A DNA stretch of 64,000 nt, from positions 21,390 to 85,389 of the forward strand of contig WELA01003924.1 of NCBI GenBank assembly GCA_009602735.1, written 5' to 3'. The stretch comes from Mesotaenium endlicherianum. Taxonomy: Eukaryota; Streptophyta; Zygnematophyceae; Zygnematales; Mesotaeniaceae. Below are positions 53,500-64,000 of this stretch, piece after piece. Below the pieces are notes generated by a model. The model had not been told where the DNA came from. It saw nothing but the letters and a program-made list of their open reading frames with translations, and made no database searches. The translations under genes were made by a program, and so were the position numbers. The stretch's first letter is position 1. The number at the start of each line of letters is the position of its first letter.

Positions 53500-56400
53500 G
53501 TAGTGTTCTCCCCCATGCAATTGGGCAAGTACGACGTCCTCCTAGGAATGCCTTGGTTCACCAAACACAACCCTCAAGTTAATTGGAGGGACGGTACTAT
53601 CAAGATCAAGAATGACATCACTTCAAGAATGTGTATTTTGCGCGCAATCTAGAATATCCAAATCCAAGATATCAAGAAGCCGGCACACGAGATACTGTTG
53701 TCCGCCCTCCAACTCAAGAGACTTGTGAGGAAGGGACACGAGCTTTTTTTGGCCTTGATCACGCCAAAAGACATCAAGAAAGATATCAAGAGTCAAGAAG
53801 GCAGCCGCATTCCCAAGGATATACAAGAAGTCTTGGAGGACTAGAAAAAAATATTCTCCCCGGAATTGCCCAAGGGCCTACCCCACAAGTGATTCGTAGA
53901 CGACAAGATAGAGTTGGAGCCCGGAAGCAAGCCCATCTCTCGGCCTACGTTCAAGATGTCATACACGAAGCTAGACGAAGTCAAGAAGCAAATCAAGGAG
54001 CTACTGGAGCATGGCTTCATTCGACCTAGCAAGTTGCCATTTGGAGCCCCGGTGCTATTTGTCAAGAAGAAGGATGGTACCTTGAGGATGTGTGTGGACT
54101 ATCGCGCCCTCAACAAGATCACCATCAAGAATCGATACCCGCTGCCGCGCATGGATGAGCTCATGGACCGGCTGGTTGGAGCCAAGNGAGCTCATGAACC
54201 GGCTGGTTGGAGCCAAGTACTTCACAAAGGTGGACTTGAGAAGCGGCTACCACCAGGTTCGCATCGCTGAACCTGACATAGAGAAGACGGCATTCGAGAC
54301 AAGATATGGACATTTTGAGTTCATGTTCCTGCCATTTGGACTCACCAACGCGCCACCAACTTTCATGACTATGATGAACACCATATTTCAGCCCATGTTG
54401 GACAGATTTTTGGTGGCATTCATCGACGACATCCTTATCTACAGCAAGACCCTTGAAGAGCATGCAAGACACTTGAAAGAAGTCCTCGAAGTATTGAAGC
54501 AAAACAAGCCATTTGCAAAGGAGTCAAAGTGCGAGTTTGCCAAACAAAAAGTGGAGTTCCTAGGTCTCCACGTGACTGCTGTTGGCATCAAGATGGACCC
54601 CAAGAAGACCACGGTGGTGGAGGAATGGCCAACCCCCACTACGAAGAAAGAACTCCAATCATTCTTGGAATTTGCCAATTGGTACAGGAGATTCATCCAG
54701 AGCTTCTCGCACATAGCAGCCCCTCTCACGGATCTACTCAAGAAGGACAAGCCATATGTTTCGACCAAGAAAGAGGAGGACGCAATCCAACATCTGAAGC
54801 AAAGATTGACGACATCCCCGGCGCTCACACTCCCAAGTCCAAACCTTGATTGGCCCTTCCACGTCATCACCGATGCATCTTCCCATGCAGTTGGAGCAAT
54901 CCTGCTCCAAGACCAAGGCAAGGGACTGTAGCCCATTGCCTACGAGTCAAGGAAGCTTAATCCAGCCGAGCAAAAGTATACAACCACGGAGCGAGAGGCG
55001 TTGGCGATTGTACATGCCTTGAAGGTTTGGCGCTGCTACGTTGAGGGACGCAAGGTGCTGGTCACTACGGACCACGAGGCGTTGAAGCACCTCCAGACGC
55101 AGCCGTATCTCTCAAGGAGACAAGCAAGATGGAACGGATACTTGCAACAATACAACATCATGATTCAGTACCAGCCCGGCAAGACAAACCCAGCTGACCC
55201 CCTCTCAAGACTGCAATTAAACGCAGTGATAACATCCCTAAAGACAGTTCTGGAAACTCAATTTTCAGCCGCCTATGAAAGAGACCCTTACTACAAGAAC
55301 GAAGAAGCAACCTTGGACCCATACAAGAAGCAAGAAGGCAATTATGGGGTGAGACAAGATACGGGCCAGAGATGTGTTCTTGATGACTTAGACCTCCGGC
55401 TCTTGCTTCAACGAGAAGCACACGACAACCCTCTTGGAGGACATTGTGGAATCCTAAGGACCACGGGCGTTCTAGCCAGGACTTATTACTGGCCAGGCAT
55501 GTCTAAGCAAGTCAAGGAGTACTGCAGGAGCTGTGACACATGCCAAAGAGTCAAGCCCTCATCACAGAAGGCGGGAGGACTCCTCCAACCACTACCAATC
55601 TCGGCAAGGTAATGAACGGACATCTCAATAGACCTTATCATGGACCCGCCCGTGACACCTTGAGGCCATAATGCAATACTCACGGTGGTGGACAGACTTA
55701 CCAAGATGGCTCATTTTCCCACGACGACTAAGGCTACACCACCACAACTTGCAAGACTCATCTTTGACAACATCTTCCAACTCCATGGACTACCATCAAG
55801 AATTGTGTCGGATAGAGATCCAAGATTCACAAGCCATTTCTGGAAAAATCTCTTCAAGAACTTGGGTACATCGCTCGATATGTCTACTGCCTACCACCCG
55901 CAATCAGATAGGCAAACCAAGCGTATGAATCGTACCCTAAAGACCTCTTTAAAGACCTTCGTGTCTACTCTGGAGCAAGATTGGGACATGTACTTGACCC
56001 CCCTGGAGTTTGCCTACAACAACACGACGCAGGCCTCTACCTAAGAGTCCCCATTCTTCCTCAACTATGGCTTCCATCCGACCACGCCACTGAGCTTCAC
56101 GGGTGGCCATGATGAAGTACCTTCAGTCACAGATTTTTTGGAGACATTAGAAGCAGCCCTTGCAGCAACCAAGAAAGCTCTACAACACGCGCAAGATGCT
56201 CAAGCAAGAGTGGCAAACAGATCCAGAAGAGAAATTACGTACACAGTGGGTGACAACGTGTTACTATCATCCAAGAATACTTCCGTGAACAACAAACTTG
56301 TCGACCAAGTTCTCTCCCAAGTATTTGGGACCCTTCAAGATTATCCAGCAAGTCAACCCCGTTGCTTTCAAGCTAAAACTTCCCCAAACTATGCACATCG

Positions 56401-56797
56401 ACCCCGTATTTCACGCTTCCCTGTTCAGGCCATGTGTGCAACCCGACAACAAGTTCCCAAGACGAGTGACAACCCCACCAGCCCCAACAATAGTGGAGGA
56501 TCATTTGGAGTACGAAGTGGAAGACATACTGGCTATGAAAAAATTTCAGGAGACAGCAGCAATACTTGATCGTGGAAAGGATATCCAGATTCTGAAAATA
56601 GTTGGGTGGTGGCGCACTACCTTGACAAAGTTCAGAGAAAGCTGAAACGCTTCCATGCCCCCAACCCCCATCTTGGACCAGCCCCAAGTCTCTCTACTAG
56701 AAGCCCAAAGACTTCAGGGAGGCAGCCTGCCACCATCAAGAAGCAGCAGAAGACCCCTTGGAGGCAGCCTGCAAGAACAAGAAAGAGGAAAAATTGA
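53500..56797 (+). pseudogene. pol: Pol of family A copy 4, second part
   Basis: Coding sequence resumes inside protease ([19 protein letters not shown]) and runs through RT (FIDDILIYS), RNase H, integrase and chromodomain to TGA 56795-56797. By comparison with copy 2 it has TAG at about 53649 (CAG), a stop after the pre-RT linker, an N at 54186 between two copies of 30 bp, TAG at 54928 (CAG), TAA at about 55610 (CAA), TGA at about 55660 (CGA), TAA at 56041 (CAA), and indels near 56300 and 56570 that break the chromodomain. Most of these stops arose by C-to-T change. Confidence 0.9.
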
Positions 56798-57480
56798 CAT
56801 TAGACACTCTTCTCTTCTCGCAGTTTTCATACAGAAAACTAAAACTGCTATTGGTGATAGATCTCTGCATAATAAATTGTGAAAATTTACCTGGCTGTAT
56901 TCTGTGAATAGATGGTTCTTAAGAGTCCAAGTTTGCTCAATTTGAAGCTGCGGTTAGTGAGATAAAAAATCTCCAAACACAAGGGAGTCAGGTTGCTGGC
57001 ATTATTAGGGCAGAGTATGCCTTCTGACACTGTGCCCTCCTCTGAACTTGGAATGCTTTGAAACTAACGACTGTGGTAGAAGACCTTATGCACCCATTTA
57101 GAGATTATCTTTGTAAAGTTTAGAAATGTATAGAAGGATTTAGGATTTTCAAAAGTTCCTGCACAAATTTGGAGGAGTACCTACTCTCTCTGCTCTCGAC
57201 GACACTCCAGAACTTGAAATGCTCTTAAAATTGGTGACGTGGTAGATTTCTTTGACGCGCTTCGTCTATCATTGGAATTTTTTAGTTTGGAGCAATTCTG
57301 TAGACGCTATGAACTTATGAATCCATGACAGATTCTGGGCCAACTTGTACTATTTTCCTTATCATCAAGGAGTAGGCTAGCCAATAAGGTGACACTACCC
57401 ACGACCTAGCCTAATCTACCTCACAAGTGTAAGACCTGACTTGACGCGCAGAGACGTCGCTTATTGTGTCGGTGGAGTGA
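56798..57480. other. 3' noncoding region of family A copy 4
   Basis: This corresponds to 42363-43131 with many substitutions. Only one of the three 43-bp repeats is present, and the purine tract is interrupted. Confidence 0.8.
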
Positions 57481-57983
57481 TGTAGTGATTTGAGTTATAA
57501 TGTATTAGTTTGGTTTTGTTTTAATGCTTTTGAATATATTTGGAGTAGTATTGTGTAGATTCAAGTGTGAATAGATACTCCAGTGACTTTGTTCATGTCC
57601 TTTGAACCTTCTAAGGCATTTACGAAGTGAGATGAAGGACCTAGAAGAACTCCGTGTGGCAAAAGTCAAATGTGCCATTTTTAGGTCAAAAGGACATGTG
57701 TACATTATTCTAGAAAGAGGTGGCAAGTTTTGGGATGTGTTGAATGCCAGCACATCAATATGCACCTTCCTAGAAATCACTTATGTAGCAAGTATATAAA
57801 CAAGAGTTAGAACATAAAATGACATTCCATAATCACTCTTGTACTTGCCAAATTCCAGAAATATATTAACTTTCAAGAAGCCATCTCTCTTTCAAGTAGC
57901 TACCACTTGTGCTCAAAGATCCTTGTTTTGAATAGATAAAATATTAGATTTCACTAAGTACTTTATGTATCTGTTTCACTACA
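57481..57983 (+). repeat. Family A 3' LTR, copy 4 (diverged)
   Basis: 503 bp, TG...CA, with clearly more substitutions than the LTRs of the tandem array, marking the oldest layer of the nest. Confidence 0.95.
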
Positions 57984-59084
57984 ACCTAGGCAAATGCTAA
58001 AAATGGGACAGCTTAGGTTGTTGCCATCAAAGAACAATGGCAAAGCCAGTCTCAGCTCCTCCCATTACCAATTAACCCCACTCATGCTGCATTCGATCAT
58101 TTGTTATGCTAATGGTGAACATGCAGAGTGTATGATATCTTCTTATAGTGTCATTTTCATTTCAATTCATCAAATATAGTACCTTGTCTGTCAACATGCA
58201 TATGTTCATTATCGCAAATCTCTTACCCACTCAACGTGCAACAATGTGTTCCTAAACATAGTATGAGCATTTCCCATATATGTGAAATTCGACAAAGCCA
58301 CGTGGCCTTGCTCAACAAACCCGTACAATGGTGACGCAGATGCACATGCTTTTCAGAAAACTCCGCAAGCCTTCAATGTATATCTGCCACCTAACGTGTT
58401 ATATGGGACAAATAAATCGTGCTAATATATACGCGTTAGCGAGTGCAAGAGAAGGACCAATTACGAGCGTCTTTTATAACCGCTCCTTCATTCGCTTGCC
58501 ATTGACGAACACACCAATCTGACATTTTTGCAAAAGCTCGTCATCCCAAACACCCCTCGCTTCTAGGGAGCGGGAGTTTTTCAAAATCTAATAATCACCA
58601 TGCATCTACTTTCTTAGGATTGCAAAATATTCGCATCGATCAAATTGAAAACTACAACAATTCCACATCGACCCCAATCGATTGACATCATTTTGTAAAG
58701 CATCAAGATGCGCATGCTCCAATATTGGACCAAAGTAAACGACCTATTGGACCCGGTCACAACGGGCAGCATCAGCCCTAATTAGTATTTGCGGGGGTTT
58801 GTTTTTCATGTGGCCTACTTGGGTGGGTCTCTCCACGCGATTTCAGCCGCGCCGATGGACGTGCTTCTGGGTGCGAATTCACAAGTCTTTTCTTTGACAA
58901 AGGTATAAATGACAATATCTACATTCTACCTATACTGGGAGATCATTTATATTATTGTAAAAAGTCGTACCATCTGCTCTCGCGAATGAATGTTCTCGCG
59001 CCGCATTTTGAATTGCGACCAACCAGTCACGCCCTCCTCTCCCTCCTTTCACCCTTCCACCCTCGCTCACGACCATCTTCTCTT
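57984..59084. other. Intergenic, no gene recognised
   Basis: AT-rich DNA with only short ORFs and no repeat partner in the window. Confidence 0.5.
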
Positions 59085-60023
59085 GGGCAAATAACAAAAC
59101 TACCCCTCCGAACTTTTTTATTACAAAATCTACCCCTGCTTTCAAATTAATTACAAAACTACCCTTTGCGCATGTAAATGGCGTCCACGTAGGCCTTACA
59201 CGAACAAATGACGTGCCACACAAATTCGCAGGGACCCTACCTGACACTCTATTTCTCTCCTTCGTTTCCGAAATCTCAAATCACCACTTTTATGATTGAT
59301 CCACCTTCACGTCCACGCTGCCCAAGGACGCCAAATTTTGCGTGCACTCACTTCTCGCTACCTCACTCTTTGCCTTTATTTTCACGCTTAAAACTCCAAC
59401 AAGCTACTTCTTATGGTGGATATATGTAGGTGGATGGAGGTAATGGGGTGAACTTGCATACTACCTCTGCATTCTTTCTCCACTTAGGCACGAGTGTAAC
59501 TAATGTCCTTCAGTTCCCATGGATGCGCAGTCAAAAACGGCGCGGTATGCTTAAAAGAGGAACAAATAGCCAGAAGCAACCTCAAGAGCAATGTGCCATT
59601 AGTAACTAACCCCTTTGCTAAGCCTCTACAACTAGCTTGTTGTGACTCCGTGGCTATGCAATATAGCAAGGAATGAGATGAATATAGTCTGTGAATATAC
59701 AGAATTGAGAAAATGAAGGCGCAAGAAATATAGATGACAAAAATACGAGGGACCAATTTTTTGGCGTCCTTGGGCAGTTTGTTTCGTGATGGTGGGTCAG
59801 TTAAAAGTGTGATTATGGCAGATTTTGGAAACCAGTTGGAAACGAAAGAGAGAAGTGGTGTGTCAGGTAGGGTCTCGTGCGAATTCGTGTGGCACATCTT
59901 TTGTTCGTGTAAGGCCTACGTGGACGCCATTTACATGTGCGAGGGGTAGTTTTGTAATTAGTTTGAAAACAGGAGTAGTTTTTGTAATAAAAAAGTTGGG
60001 AGGGGTAGTTTTGTAATTTGCCC
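59085..60023. mobile_element. Mutator-like MITE with long terminal inverted repeats
   Basis: The ends read GGGCAAATAACAAAACTACC on the left and the reverse complement of GGGCAAATTACAAAACTACC on the right. The arms remain alignable for about 250 bp inwards (through the GGCGTCCACGTAGGCCTTAC block at about 59179 and its partner at about 59910). The flanks are TCTTCTCTT (59076-59084) and TTTTCTCTT (60024-60032), a 9-bp target duplication with one mismatch, as expected for Mutator-like elements. No transposase is encoded; the small ORFs on both strands mirror each other because of the inverted repeat. Confidence 0.85.
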
Positions 60024-60032
60024 TTTTCTCTT

Positions 60033-60971
60033 TCCCACTCTCAAACCCTCGTCAGTGGCAGTCATGGCGTCGGCCAGGGCTACCACACCTTGACAATGTC
60101 GTCGGGCAAAAATCCTTATACCTTGTATATGTTATCAAAATCGCCGTCGACGTCATTCGGATGTTCACTCGCACGCGCGGTCGGCAGCAGTCGGCAGCCT
60201 TGAAGTCATCACTGCCGACAGTTGCGACAGGGGCTGTAACCTGTGAAAGCCGTGAGTGCTAGGCAGCGCTAGGAAGTTCGCAATGGTTCGCAACGTCAAC
60301 TCCGATCAGTTCCAAGTGACTTCAAGTAGCTCAAGTGAAGGTTAAAGTCGTAGCTACCGCCCAACTGTCGCTGTTTTTGCTACTACGATTCCCAACGATT
60401 CCGCTTGGAATTGCTCAAAAGGAAACAGGGTGACGAAGAAGGTCCACGAGCATCCACGAGGCATTCCCAGATGCTTTGAGGTCTAAGGAGTGGCCTTAGA
60501 GCCAATATATGTGCCCAAGAGCACCACTATAGGCAACCACACGTGATCAAAGGTATGCAAGTCGGGCTTAGACGACGTCACAACATGGTTCAGCAGACAA
60601 ATTGAGTAGTGTTAAGCTGTGGGCTAATGTACAGCGGCATACCTGCTCGTTTTTCTTTGCGACTGTTTGGAGGTTAATCTACCAAGGAGAAAAATGTGAA
60701 AGCTCGTTGTTAGGAAATTGATTGAGTCGTGGAATGTACTATGTCTGTATACTATCAGTTCTGAAATGGTACATGCATCGTGCACCTCTCACATGCTCTG
60801 TGCTCTTGTGTTCACAGAGTAACTAATAAATGCAACACCTTTCTTATTTGTACATATTGTCAGTAATTTTGTTCAGATCCTGGACTCCTTTTGATTGCGA
60901 CCCAGCTATCTCTGTAATACAGCTCAGTTTCCTGGTGTACTTCTGATCGGAGGAGAAGTAGTGTAAAACTT
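60033..60971. other. Intergenic and upstream region of the DDB2 gene
   Basis: No coding region. The last part should hold the promoter and leader of the gene starting at 60972; I cannot point to a convincing TATA box. Confidence 0.45.
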
Positions 60972-63074
60972 ATGGCTCCTAGAACTAGAGGGATACGAAA
61001 GGTCTTGCTCGACAGGGAGGACGAAGAGGATGAGGCTAGTACTTCTGAGGAGGAGTTAGAGCAGGAGATAGAAGAGGAAGATCAAGAGTTTGATGATGGA
61101 GGAGGAGGAGGTGGGCATGGAGGGGTAGCTGAGGGGGAAAACGTGACGAAGAGAGTTGACAAGGACAAGATTAAGATCAGTCTCAGAAATGGAAAAGTCT
61201 GCAAGGTGAGCTGGAAATTGGGCATGGAGCTGTTATTGGCGGCTGAACTTCTGGCTCTGTAAAATCAGTACTGCACGAGTTGCCATTCTCAATAGCAAGT
61301 GCACATGAGAGAATTAGTTTCCACTCGCTGAATGTGTTATTGCTTATATCTCTGGTCTGGACCTGCACGTGGCCTGGATAGAACTGGATGCCCTGAGTAG
61401 CTGGAGATACCCCTTACTGCTACTGGCCAGCCTCTGGTGTTCCCCCTTTACCCCCTAGTTGGCCGTCTCATGCATCAAGGCTGCACTTAGCGGCCAAACG
61501 AGAGGTAGCATGCACTGCTGTGTAGGTAGCCCTTCCCCTTTTTTTATCTCCGCAGCATGTATTCGGGTAGGCAGGTGGCAGAGAGGGGTCCATTGGGAGA
61601 TGTGGAATAGAGTAGAGGAGGCGGATGGGGTGGGGTGCAGTGGGGGAGGATTAACGACCACATAGGATGGGACTGAGTGTCTGGGTACTCATGTAAGCTG
61701 CAGCCCCCTTTCGAACGACTCGTGCTTGACAGGTGTGCAAGGGGACCGGCCACGTGGCAGGCTTCGTCGGTTCGGTGTATCTGGACTGCCCCAACAAGCC
61801 GTGCTACCTGTGCAAGCAGCCAGGTGCGAAGCACCGTCACCCGATCTGAGCAAGTTAAAAGATTCATCAATTTAGTTCATTTTACTTCGAATATAGTCCA
61901 GCCTCAGCCTCAGCCTCAGCCTCAGCCTCAGCCTCAGCCTCAGCCGCTGTCTCATCTCTCCAGCAGCTGAGTGCATGTCGCCGTGATTGATCGGAATACA
62001 AGCCGGGGTGCCCTGTGGCGTTTCTGTGGTGGCAGGCCACACGACTGCCACTTGTCCGCACAGGGCTGCTCAGGAGCACGGCGCGGCCCCCGCGCCACGA
62101 GGGGGGCGTCTCACGGGGGGCCTCATGGGCATCGTGCATCTCCGCCAGCTCAGCGGCTCCAGCCCTCCTGTGCGCACTCTCTCTCTTTCTATCTCAGTCG
62201 CTTTCTCTCTTTCTGCTTGTGGGTGCAACATATTCAAGCAAAAATTGATGTAGCACACAGGAGAGCATGCTAGCCTTGTGCTGCCTCCTCCTCCTCCTCC
62301 TCCTTCTTCCTCTATCTATTGCTGACATTTGTTGAGCGAACGGACGTGCTCTTGAGCTGAAGAGCTTCCTACCTCGGGGTCGGTAGCAACCGGGCCCATT
62401 CCACCCCAATAGAGACTGCATCCCTCGTCCTCCTCCTCTTCCTCCACCCTCCTCGCCATCATTGCCTGTGCTGTGACGTGTCCCTGACGGTCGACGATGT
62501 GGGCGACACCCGCCTGGTCTCGACTTGTAAGCCTGCCTCACTGGGGGAGCCTCCCCTGGAAGGGAGCTTTGGAGAGTATTAGAGGGAAGAGGAGGGGAGG
62601 GGAGGGGAGGGGATGGGAGGGGAGGGACGGAAGGAGAGAGGAGGAGGAGGTCTTTCTCCTCCTCCAGTGATCAAGTGACTGAACCCAAAGGGGCCTGGGG
62701 AGGAGTGCCTGGCCCCATGACGGCAGGCCTCTGCTCGCCGCAGGTGTGTCCTGCAAGGATATTATGAAGCTGCCATGGCTGCCTTAAGTGCCATAGCTGC
62801 GATAGCTGTCTCCCTCCTCCTCCTCCTCCTCCTCCTCGTCGTGCTCTCCCTCCTTCCTCCTCTCCTTCCTCGTCCCCCTTTCTCCCTGGTGTTTAACTGA
62901 AGTTCAGAATAAACTGATGGAACAAGAGGGGGGGCCACGCGCGTGACGCAGGTGAAGCGGATGCCGGAGCTTCCGCGGCGCGTGGACGCGGCCGTGCTCA
63001 AGCTGCACAGCCGGCGCGTGTGCGCGCTCGAGTTCCACCCCGCCAACGATTGCCTGTTGCTCTCCTCCGACAAG
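60972..63074 (+). CDS. DDB2: DDB2-like DNA damage-binding WD40 protein, exons 1-4 (continues beyond window)
   Basis: Four exons join in frame with GT-AG introns: 60972-61205, 61733-61823, 62036-62169 and 62952-63074 (194 codons). Exon 1 encodes a basic start, a long acidic stretch (residues about 14-60) and KIKISLRNGKVCK. Exon 2 gives VCKGTGHVAGF, DCPNKPCYLCKQPG, and exon 3 GHTTATCPHR: the Cys/His zinc module that plant DDB2 proteins have before the propeller. Exon 4 encodes LKLHSRRVCALEFHPAND and LLSSDK, the first WD40 repeat. DDB2 binds UV-damaged DNA and recruits the CUL4-DDB1 ubiquitin ligase in nucleotide excision repair. The spacing between zinc module and first repeat equals that of the plant proteins as I remember them. 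The rest of the propeller is beyond the right edge. Confidence 0.85.
61896..61943. repeat. (CAGCCT)n microsatellite in DDB2 intron 2
   Basis: About eight uninterrupted units of the hexamer CAGCCT lie within the intron 61824-62035. Confidence 0.9.
62595..62660. repeat. Purine-rich GGGGA/GAGG repeats in DDB2 intron 3
   Basis: GGGGAGGGGAGG-type simple sequence in the intron 62170-62951. A CTC-rich tract (about 62813-62840) follows in the same intron. Confidence 0.8.
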
Positions 63075-64000
63075 GTCCGCCCCCTTACCGTCACAACCCC
63101 TCGTCTCACCCCCTTCTACCTCCTCTCTCTTCCAGGGCCTCCTTTAGCTCTGGATGGGTCTCTCCAGTGAGAGAGTGCTGTGTGTGTGTGAGTGTGTGTG
63201 TTGTGCGCGTGTGCCGGAGGCATCACGCAGTCCACCCAGGGCTTGCCCTCCTGCCTGTGCCCCTTCTTGCATCTCGTGATGTGCCTGCTGATGCTCCTGC
63301 TCCTGCTCCTGCTAGGCGGCTTCACCAAATTAGAGCGCTTCTCTGCAGCACTCTATAGTGGCCACAGAAAGAGGGAAAGGAGAGAGAGGGAGGGAGGGAG
63401 GGAGGGAGCAATGGGAGGGGATGAGTACCCCGCCACGCTGGTCTGTGTTGGGCACCAGCACTGCAATGGGCGTTCCCAGCGTCACGCCTGCGCAGGAGAG
63501 CACACCCGCACATTGCACCCCCCCCTGTGTGAGCGACCCCTGCCTACCCTGAGACCAGGTCCGATGCAGGTCCTGGGCCGGTAGGGGAGGGTCGGGGGTA
63601 GGTATGGGTGGGCTGGCCTTGAACTTCGCGAGAGAAAGTTGTGTGTACTGTGAAGGTCCCAGAAGCCTGGTTGTAAGATGGCAGTAGTTTCTGGATGGAC
63701 ACACCAGGCGGCACGCCAATGCTTCTAGGACGACCCATTCCACCATTCGCTCAGCATGCAGAAATCCGGCTCAGCACGACACTTGGCTCGCACCTGCACT
63801 GCGAGTTGAGCAAAGATTGACATGGACCAAACAGGGTGATCAACGAGCAACAAACCCCAAGGAGGTAGAAGGAAGGCAACAGAGCTGCGACTGATGTCAG
63901 AGAGGATGTTGTCGCACATGCGCGCGTGGATAGACGAGTTGGTGGGAAAGTGCGTCAAGGGAAGGAGAGAGAGGCCCCTGGGGGGGGGGGGGGGGGGGGG
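63075..64000. other. Start of DDB2 intron 4, with poly-G at the window end
   Basis: After the donor GTCCGC no further WD40 coding sequence is visible. There are TG and GGGA simple repeats (about 63177-63202 and 63386-63409), and the window ends in a run of at least 21 G residues from 63980, which may mark a contig end or sequencing artefact. Confidence 0.6.

Larger units (their letters stand above)
31520..57983 (+). mobile_element. Old family A gypsy (copy 4), host of the nested insertions
   Basis: A 5'-truncated family A element runs from an LTR fragment at 31520 through gag and the start of protease to 33182. It resumes at 53500 exactly where it left off (protease motif after the GTAGT target site) and ends with a complete 3' LTR at 57983. 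The 20.3 kb in between is a family B element. Compared with copies 2 and 3 it is decayed, with many C-to-T stops and small indels. Confidence 0.9.

Noticed and set aside
59484-59897. Minus-strand ORF of 137 codons and plus-strand ORFs in the same region
   Set aside because: They mirror each other through the inverted arms of a MITE and have no domain.
63980-64000. Poly-G run as a G-quadruplex or telomeric element
   Set aside because: It is an uninterrupted homopolymer at the exact end of the window, more likely a sequencing or contig-end artefact.
1-64000. CRISPR arrays, rRNA and tRNA genes
   Set aside because: The DNA is eukaryotic, no regular spacer-repeat array is present, and I found no convincing tRNA or rRNA sequence; the tRNA-like strings are retrotransposon primer sites.

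Overview
This is eukaryotic nuclear DNA, most likely from a streptophyte (charophyte alga or early land plant). Two host genes support this: a 12-exon ascorbate-oxidase/laccase-type multicopper oxidase, and the 5' part of a plant-type DDB2 gene whose acidic N-terminus and cysteine/histidine zinc module are a plant feature. The rest is mostly Ty3/gypsy LTR retrotransposons. I recall that gypsy elements carrying cytosine methyltransferases have been described in charophytes, which agrees with the methyltransferase ORF here.

Layout. 1-3371: 3' half of a young chromodomain gypsy (family A). 4225-12150: a decayed gypsy-like element (C1) between two 1.0-kb LTR-like repeats, with a two-knuckle gag, long GC-rich tandem repeats, a protease and a PHD finger. 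About 13.1-23.7 kb: a second element (C2) with protease, a C5-cytosine DNA methyltransferase domain, RT, RNase H, integrase and a PHD-finger end. C2 is interrupted by an inverted-repeat insertion (16951-17823) and by an antisense family B gypsy (19191-22489). 25991-29529: the multicopper oxidase gene. 31520-57983: a three-level nest. An old family A element is split by a family B element (33183-53499, 5-bp target duplication GTAGT). That element is itself split by a tandem LTR-internal-LTR-internal-LTR family A insertion (37179-48622, target duplication GTATG). 59085-60023: a long-TIR Mutator-like MITE with a 9-bp target duplication. 60972 to the window end: the DDB2 gene, running out of the window after exon 4.

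The elements use different chromatin modules. Families A and B end pol in a chromodomain, while C1/C2 end in a PHD finger and C2 also carries a DNA methyltransferase. Families A and B both show a canonical -1 frameshift heptamer just before the gag stop. Family B also carries an unrecognised coiled-coil ORF between pol and its 3' LTR. Older copies are decayed largely by C-to-T changes (CAG to TAG, CAA to TAA, CGA to TGA), as expected of methylated repeats. Five isolated N characters lie in or near duplicated overlaps or an abrupt loss of sequence and look like assembly joins, so the fine structure of the tandem array should be treated with caution.
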